64,000 bases of DNA from Polyporus tsugae. Its lineage: Eukaryota; Basidiomycota; Agaricomycetes; Polyporales; Polyporaceae. Numbering within the stretch: position 1 is the stretch's first letter; each line of letters begins with the position of its first letter. The stretch covers positions 2,728,001 to 2,792,000 of the forward strand of contig JAHRBS010000003.1 of assembly GCA_024305745.1 (NCBI GenBank), given 5' to 3'. Under the pieces are notes generated by a model. The model was given only the letters and a program-made list of their open reading frames with translations. It made no database searches and was not told the DNA's origin. Positions 57,855 through 64,000 of the stretch are shown here, one piece after another. The position numbers were made by a program, and so were the translations under genes.

Positions 57855-59200
57855 ATGCCCTCTCCGGACACTCAGGATCAGACGCTCTGGGGCCCTATCA
57901 ATGCGCAGCGCAAAAAAACCGACCTCGACGCGATTGCACAGGCCCTCGATATCTTCCGACCCAAGTCGAAGGATAATAGGACTGTCTTGGCCAGGAAGAT
58001 TAACCAACACCTTAAGGAGAACCCAGCGCTCGCTAAAGAGAAGCGCTTCCAAGGCTTGTTCTCTTACCGGAGAGATAGGGAGGCTGAGAGAGGGGCCCCT
58101 AAGAGCAGCGCTGAGAAGGAGGCCGAGGTCGAGCTTGAGGCGTCGAAGACCGCCAAGGAGGCTACAGGGTATGTGTTGATTGTCTGTACCAATGCCTGAC
58201 GAGTCCTAGCCAGCCTGACCAGCACGCTGAAGACACTTGTGGATCAAGACATTGCGCGCGACCCCCCGGCCCGCACTGCACGTCTCAACGGCCGTTTCAC
58301 CCGCTCAAGCGGGCCACCTAAGACCACTGTTCAGGGTATAGATCACATTATCACCCGTTGTATGTTTATATTCACCATTTTGCATGCAGAGAGCTCGGAA
58401 GTCGAAGAATCATCCCCTGAGCCTGTCTCAGAGGTGCCATCGAAGTCACGGACCCCTATAACCTCGACAGAACCCGAGAGCACGAATCCCGACGAGCTTC
58501 AAGTTGAGGATTCGGGCGATGGTGGTGCTGTGTTGCTGGAGACTCCAAAGAAGGCTCACCATCACCAGGGAGTGTCGCGTGGCCATGGAGGACGAAGATT
58601 GAATCCGGATAGTGAGTAGTATACGGGTTCACGACATATCCATAGCCATTGCTTACTATTGAATTCTGAACAGTCATTGTCGCCTTTCAGCACGACAGTG
58701 GGCCGGTGGATGAGGTACATGTTCCAGGGGCCGGCCGCCATGTACGCGGCCCAAACGGCCGCGAGCACACCACTGTACACCTCTCCGAGCTCCTCCCTCT
58801 CGCATTCGAGTATGCAAGCACTCCAATGAAGAGTAAGTACTTCATTTCAACCGTGTACTCGTGCTCACAGTAAAGATGTACAGATGGTGGTGACCGCTTG
58901 TCCCGCCCGGGGACCACTTTCGGAGACTCACACGTCGACATTGGCTCTGTTGCCGCCTTCGCCCGCAAGGAGCGTGTCAAGTACCTTGAAAGCGAGACAG
59001 CCAACAACTACGAGCTTGAACCTGTGCCTGACAATGGCAACACACTTGTGTGCCGGTTGTTTGTGCGCAGTGAGAGGGCACCGGCAGTCCAGCGCGAGTC
59101 ACAGGTTTGTTTGAAATGCCGGTGGATGGAGGTCATACTACTAATCAGTAGTCCGGGAAAATGCTTAACACGACTTAACGGACCCCTTAAGCATGCTTAA
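57855..59200 (+). CDS. Unrecognised multi-exon gene, probably 3'-truncated
   Basis: Five exons with in-frame GT-AG junctions: 57855-58168, 58214-58335, 58390-58611, 58674-58832 and 58883 onward. The N-terminus (LDAIAQALDIFRPKSKDNRT, VLARKINQHLKENPALAKEK) looks like a helical, SAP-like nucleic-acid-binding segment. The middle is acidic and Ser/Pro-rich (ESSEVEESSPEPVSEV). Later exons read VHVPGAGRHVRGPNGREHTT and RKERVKYLESETANNYELEP. I do not recognise the family; transposon-associated or host gene are both possible. The frame stays open to a stop at 59198-59200, but from about 59105 a possible donor (CAGGTTTGT) and then TTAAG-rich repeat DNA follow, so the original 3' exons appear to be lost. 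Confidence 0.6.
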
Positions 59201-59310
59201 GACCATTAAGTTGCCTTTAAGCATTGTAAGCTTCTAAGCGGTAAGTCCGGCCATTTTGGCGATTAAGTTGACCTGCTCGGTGTTGGGGGCTGGGGCATTA
59301 AGCTCATTAA
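59155..59310. repeat. TTAAG-rich palindromic repeat
   Basis: CTTAA/TTAAG occurs many times in about 150 bp, including the palindrome TTAAGCATGCTTAA. Composition and structure differ from neighbouring DNA; likely the remnant or terminus of a small non-autonomous mobile element. Confidence 0.5.
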
Positions 59311-59408
59311 GTATGTAAGTACAATCAGAACGAGAGGGACGGATGTTGCAGCGCCGAGATTACATTGCACACATAATCCTAGTGTAGGACACAACATACA
59401 TGGGAAAT

Positions 59409-59720
59409 TTACGGACGAGGAGGCGAACTATCTGGGTCAACGACGGCACGACGTGACAGAGGGGGAGTGATACGTCTAGACAGAGGAGCACCAGAAGGTT
59501 TTTTTGTGAGACGTTCCTGGGCCCGTGCAACATATTTGTGGAAGCGATGGGGTTTATCTACGTACCTAGGTATAACGGAGTCACGCAACCATTTCTTGGT
59601 GATCCCGCCAACAGTCTCGTACTCAATCCGCTTGAACTCGGGGGGTTTGTTGAACCCGGGGGCAAAGCCCACACTGGGCAGCAACTCTAGCGGAAGCTCC
59701 GCATACTCACCTGGAGGGGT
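59409..59720 (-). pseudogene. ORF fragment interrupted by the LTR
   Basis: A minus-strand frame of about 100 codons (GEYAELPLELLPSVGFAPGF, then FKRIEYETVGGITKKWLRD) is open right up to the LTR boundary at 59720/59721 and ends at a stop at 59409. It has coding character (Lys/Arg/Pro-rich, no stops) but no family that I recognise. Most simply, it is the 3' part of a gene into which the copia element inserted. Confidence 0.5.
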
Positions 59721-59975
59721 TGTTGAGGCTTGTTAAGTGATGATGGTGGTAGGGTGTAAAGAACTGTCTGTATTGGGGGCTCTGGGGAGCCCGTATATAT
59801 ACTACTAGATTACATAAGAACTGTACAGTAGCATACACGGTGCACAGTCGAGCTGTGCGTGATTATCATAGACGAGGCTATGAGTAATCTGTCATGTGTG
59901 ACAACTGGCGCTATGGCGGTGTCACAGCCTAGCGGCTATGTTGGCTGCCAGCGCTTGGCAGTGCCGCGCTCAACA
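59721..59975 (-). repeat. 3' LTR of the copia element (255 bp)
   Basis: Bounded by TGTTGAG and CTCAACA, a 7-bp inverted TG...CA end typical of LTRs, and placed directly after the polypurine tract that follows the RNase H stop codon. Confidence 0.8.
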
Positions 59976-59985
59976 CTCCCCCTCG

Positions 59986-62084
59986 CTAAGTACTCGGCAT
60001 GGGTACGAAAGCGGATTTGGCGCTATAAGCTGGCCGTGGAAAGTGGAGCCCGAGTTGAGAGCGGAATTTAACGAATTTCGTCGCTCCCAAGTTCTTGGTG
60101 AATATATCGGCGGGATTGTCGTCACCTTCAATGTAGAATAGGTTGACGATGCCCTTTTCATGTACCTCCCGAATGTAGTGATAGCGGATGTCGATGTGTT
60201 TAGACCTCGGTTCCGTTACTGGATTCGATGCAATGAAGATAGACCCTTGGTTATCTCCAGAAAGAGGTATATGATCGATATAGTAGCCGAGTTCTGCAAG
60301 TAGGTTGTGAACCCAGACTACTTGGCGACTACAATCACTCATCGCCATATACTCAGCCTCAGTTGAGGAATGAGCAATCATTTTCTGTGCACGTGAAGTC
60401 CACGAGAAAACACCACCCGCTAGTTTCAGGAAGAATCCTGTCTGCGAGCGTCGAGTGTTGGGATCTGATGCCCAATCAGAGTCAGTACCGGCAACTAAGC
60501 CAGTCTGAGCTTTGCCTTTGTAAACCAGGGAGTAATCCTTGGTTCCAACCAGATAGCGGCAGATATAGAGTGCACGCTTGAGGTGCTCCTCAGATGGGTT
60601 GGATGCAAACTGGGACAATTTTGTCACAGCGAAGGCTAAGTCCGGCCTTGTTCCTAACATGATATACAGTAGGGAACCAATGACTGTCTGGAACCTAGAG
60701 CGAAGCTCTGGTGTGGATTGCTCTTTGTTGGGCTCAGGTTGGTAACCTGCTGGGAGCGGAGTAGTAGCTGGTCGCGCGTTAGTCATGCCGCAACGTTCCA
60801 GTACTTTCTCTAGGTAGGCGCATTGATCCAGGTGGATATCGTTGCCTTTGCGTGTAATACGCATGCGTAAGAACTCTTTGGCATCGCCAAGGTCTCGACA
60901 CTCCCACTTTCTCATGAAGCGAGCTTTCAGTTCAGCTACGAGCTTCCTATTTCGCCCACAAAAGAGTGCATCGTCAACGTAGACGATAACAACTACAAGT
61001 GCTCCATCAGAGCGTTTGTAGATGTATATGCCTGCATCATTGCTGAGCCGTTTAAAGCCCATCAATGTCATGGACTCAGACAAGGTGCGCCACCACGCTA
61101 AACCTGCCTGCTTAAGCCCATATAGAGCACGTTTGAGTCTGAGGACTTTGTGCTCTGTGCCGGGTGTGCGAAACCCTTCTGGCTGCTCCATATATATCTC
61201 TTCGTCCAGCTTGCCATATAGGTAGGCACTGCGTACATCGAGGCCTGAGATATGCCAGTCCTCGAGCGTTGCTAATGCTGTAATGAGACGCACTGTCTCG
61301 AATCGTACAACTGGGGAGAATATTTTGTCGAAGTCTTCGCCTTCGACCTGGGAGAAGCCTTTCGCAACAAGCCTGGCTTTCGTCCGTCAGTTTTGACGTC
61401 GAATACCCAGCGGTTCTTGACGACCTTTCGCCCTTTGGGCCGGTCAACCAAGTCATACACATCGCGCCTGCGAAGAGCCTCTAATTCTTCGCGGCAAGCG
61501 TTGAACCACTCCTTTCGCTCATCCTTTGGTAGGACAGCGATATCACGGAAGGTCCATTCGCGCACATTAAGTGGCGAGGCCTTCTCCCCCTCATCGTCTG
61601 GTGGGATAGCCTTAGAAATAAGGTATTGGATGAGATATGCTCCCCCTTCCCGGCATAGTTCTGCCACATCAGTTCCGTCTGGATCACGCAGGGCATCTTC
61701 GACTTCCTCTGAGGACGCGTCTTCATCATCATCATCTTCGTATTCAGATGATTCGTCCTCATCATCAGTTTCTTCCTCAGAACTTTCGTTCGAGTGTGCC
61801 TCTGAGCTTTGCTCACTAGGAGCGCCTGAGTGAGGTGGAGGGACTGGCTCTGCAGGTATAGGTTCCGGTATGGGACCAGAGTCATCCTCTTCCTCAGCGT
61901 CGCTGCTACTAGGTGAGATCATGGGAGTAGGCTCCCGTGGCGTGGTCCATTTCGAAGGTGGACGGAGTACGGGTTCATCGCGTGATCGCGGAAGTGATCG
62001 AGAAGAGCTAGGCCCGGGAAGCCTCTCATCTCTGGATGGTGGCACGGTACAAGAGCGACTCGTTTCTCCACGAACATCAACCAT
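59986..62084 (-). pseudogene. Copia reverse transcriptase and RNase H, frameshifted
   Basis: The 5' part (62084 to about 61385) contains an acidic Ser/Glu/Asp linker and the start of the RT domain (KGRKVVKNRWVFDVKTDGRK). Near 61385 one base appears to be missing and the RT continues in another frame to the stop at 59986, with LDVRSAYLYGKLDEEIYMEQ, LKRALYGLKQAGLAWW, the YVDD catalytic motif in VIVYVDDALF, and the RNase H signature TDSDWASD and HSSTEAEYMA. Everything after the frameshift is intact. Confidence 0.9.
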
Positions 62085-62220
62085 TTTCTTCCACGATTCC
62101 CGTTTCTCTATGTCCTTGAAAATGTCTGTAGGGTGTCGTGATTCACCATAGACATTCCCTTCGCGAACTGGTACTTTCCGTTCTCTCCCAGATCGTCGCG
62201 GAGAACTCGCGCCAGATCTT

Positions 62221-63978
62221 TCAACCGAAGGAGAATTCCCACCAGGACTGAGGTATGCAAGCGTCGTGTCGCATTGCCTCCCCTTTGTCCATGAGCGTAC
62301 GAATTATGCGCTCGGCACGGCCATTTTGTTGATGAATGTGTGGTGCACTGGTTATAATCTCGATGCCTCTGTCCTTGAGCATATTCGTGAAGGCTTTTGA
62401 TTTCAATTCACCTCCAGCATCAGATTTCCATTTCTGCACCTTCGCGCCATATTGGTTTTCGACATATGTCAACCATTGTTGCGTAGATTGTAGGGCAGTG
62501 TCCTTGGTACGAAGTTTGACGGTCCACATGTGTGAAGTGTAGTCATCATAGTACAGTATAGCGTACTTGTGTTTGTGGTACGAAGGGACAGGGAATTCTT
62601 TGAGGTCCGTGTGGACTAGCTCAAAAGGTTTCGACGCTCGTCTAAGATCGAGCGGATGGGATTGCGATGGTATTTTGCCTTCAGCACATCCTCGGCAAAT
62701 CGAGTCCTCTTTGGGAATCTCAACATGCGGGCACTTGTCAGTGTGTTTCCGAGCATGTCTCAGCACATCGCGCGAAGGGTGTCCTAAGCGACGGTGTAGA
62801 GTATCATAGTCGACAGCTTCAAAGGCTGTGATCATGTTTCGCGCCAGTAAAGGCTGCGTGAAGATGACATAAATAGTGTCACCAACGTTTCGTGGTTGAA
62901 ACGTGACTACAAGCTCATTTGCTTGGTAGAAGGAGATACTAGCGGTCGATGCACGCGCTTTCATTCCTTCACGGAGTAATGCTCCCATTGAAACAAGTTT
63001 GTTGGTAAGATTTGGGACCAAGGCGACATTCATCAGCCTTATGGTCTTTCCAGACTCTAAAGTTAGGAAGACAGTCCCTTCACCAGTCATGAATGTGACC
63101 CCATCTGCTGTGTATAGCGGTCGATGGACTTTGTAGTACCGGAAATCGGCGAAGTCACTCATGTTGAACGTAAAGTGCATTGACGCTCCTGAGTCGAGCA
63201 TCCACATGTTCGAGTCTTGCCGTTCAATCTGCTTATTCTTTCCCTTACAGCGCGCACACTTAGCATGTGAAGAGTGGTGAGGACATGTATTCTGCTCTAT
63301 AGCTACAGATACATGCGGGCTGTTTACACAACAAGAGGGACTTGCGACATTATCAGCTGCCATTAAGGGCGCGAAGTCAGCATACAACTTGTTGTGGGGA
63401 GAAGAATAGACTGACCAGTACTGATCGAAGAAAGATTCAACTTCATCTTCAACCACGCCGAGCGACACGACGTCCTCGTCGTCCGTCAGCTCGTTCATCG
63501 GGTCGTCCAGAGGGGCGAGGCGCTCCTCTAGGGTGCGCTCTGACATGCGCTCCCTGAGGGTGCGCTTGCGCTTGGGCGCGCGGTCCTCCTCGCTGTCCGA
63601 GTCCTCGAACTGCGAACTGCTGCTCTCCTCGGTGCCACTGGGCAAGTCGTCGCCACCACTCATCGTCGGAGATCGGGTTGATGAAGATGCGAGTGGGGTG
63701 GCCGCGGGCGAAGCCGCGCGGTTCTGTTCCTCCGGGGCGCGAGGGGCCTGTTGGAGTCGGACGAGGTCCTCGAGGATGCGGATGCGTTCGAACGTCGGCT
63801 GGATGCCGAGTTCCTCGGCGAGGGATATGGCAGACGTGAGCGAGGGGTACTTGTTGTCCCCTGTCTTCGCGCGGACGGGCTTGCGCATAAGAGCGCGCGG
63901 ATCCTCCACTCCGCTGGGGCCCTGGGTGATCGTGGTTGGGACGTCAGTGATGTGGGCAAAAGGCGCCACGTCAACCAT
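62221..63978 (-). pseudogene. Copia Gag-protease-integrase region, truncated
   Basis: The frame starts within the window (continuation upstream of 64000 is possible) with a charged Gag-like region, a short Cys/His cluster (CPHHSSHAKCARC), the protease motif MWMLDSGASMHF, the integrase zinc-binding HRRLGHPSRD...CRGCAEG and core LVHTDLKEF, YAILYYDDYTSHMW, KSDAGGELKSK. It stops at 62221 right after PQSWWEFSFG. The integrase C-terminal part expected next is missing, and the sequence resumes with a typical linker (RKVPVREGNVYGESRHPTDI) near 62150, so an internal deletion is likely. Confidence 0.88.
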
Positions 63979-64000
63979 ATGGGCAAAGTGCGCATGTTGG

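Larger units (their letters stand above)
59721..64000 (-). mobile_element. Ty1/copia-type LTR retrotransposon, decayed, 5' part outside the window
   Basis: Orientation right to left: Gag-like region, protease (DSGAS), integrase, reverse transcriptase, RNase H, polypurine tract (GAGGGGGAG at about 59976-59984 on the minus strand) and 3' LTR. The order integrase before reverse transcriptase defines the copia class. The element has a frameshift in RT and a deletion between integrase and RT, so it is not autonomous as read. The left flank is GGGGT (59716-59720), the expected site of one half of the target duplication. Confidence 0.92.

Overview
This is nuclear DNA of a filamentous basidiomycete, most likely an Agaricomycete of the polypore type (the lineage is my inference). 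Genes are split by many 45-90 nt GT-AG introns. Recognisable families are fungal or basidiomycete-typical: a Ypt35-like PX protein, MYND, BTB and F-box proteins, small secreted proteins, GH16 and type-B carboxylesterases. A Ty1/copia retroelement lies at the right edge. All exon coordinates were worked out by hand from splice signals and reading-frame continuity; no transcript data were available.

Left part (1-27 kb): ordinary single-copy gene space. It holds a decayed glutathione S-transferase (0.5-1.2 kb), a Ypt35-like PX protein (1.65-2.5 kb, +), a small secreted protein (2.9-3.7 kb, -), a gEgh16/Mas3-like secreted protein with a duplicated Lys/His/Gly-rich tail (5.3-7.6 kb, -), a MYND-finger protein (10.4-11.7 kb, -), the GATOR2/SEACAT subunit RTC1/WDR24 in 12 exons (12.2-17.3 kb, -), an intron-containing tRNA-Pro(CGG), a 3-ketoacyl-CoA thiolase (18.2-19.7 kb, +), a low-complexity Pro/Ser-rich protein (20.8-22.4 kb, +), a BTB protein (23.2-24.4 kb, +) and a small membrane protein with a PPxY tail (26.6-27.2 kb, +).

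Middle part (27.3-56.7 kb): a young duplication zone. A block of about 4.8 kb (F-box gene plus GH16 gene) is present twice in direct orientation and is nearly identical (27.34-32.15 and 39.63-44.42 kb). The copies are separated by about 7.5 kb of gene-poor DNA with degenerate tandem repeats. Right of the second copy follow a second kind of F-box gene and a 14-exon carboxylesterase. Then comes an older, rearranged version of the same GH16 / F-box / esterase unit: a GH16 relic with an inverted last exon, an F-box gene turned to the opposite strand, and another intact esterase.

Right part (56.7-64 kb): repeat-rich DNA, an unrecognised five-exon gene that seems cut short by TTAAG-rich repeat DNA, a small ORF fragment abutting an LTR, and the 3' three quarters of a decayed Ty1/copia element that runs off the window.

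The genes do not form an obvious pathway. The most informative features are the duplication history of the GH16 / F-box / esterase cluster, the exon duplication in the gEgh16-like gene, a possible new intron in one F-box copy, and a perfect 28-bp inverted repeat on either side of the tRNA-thiolase interval.
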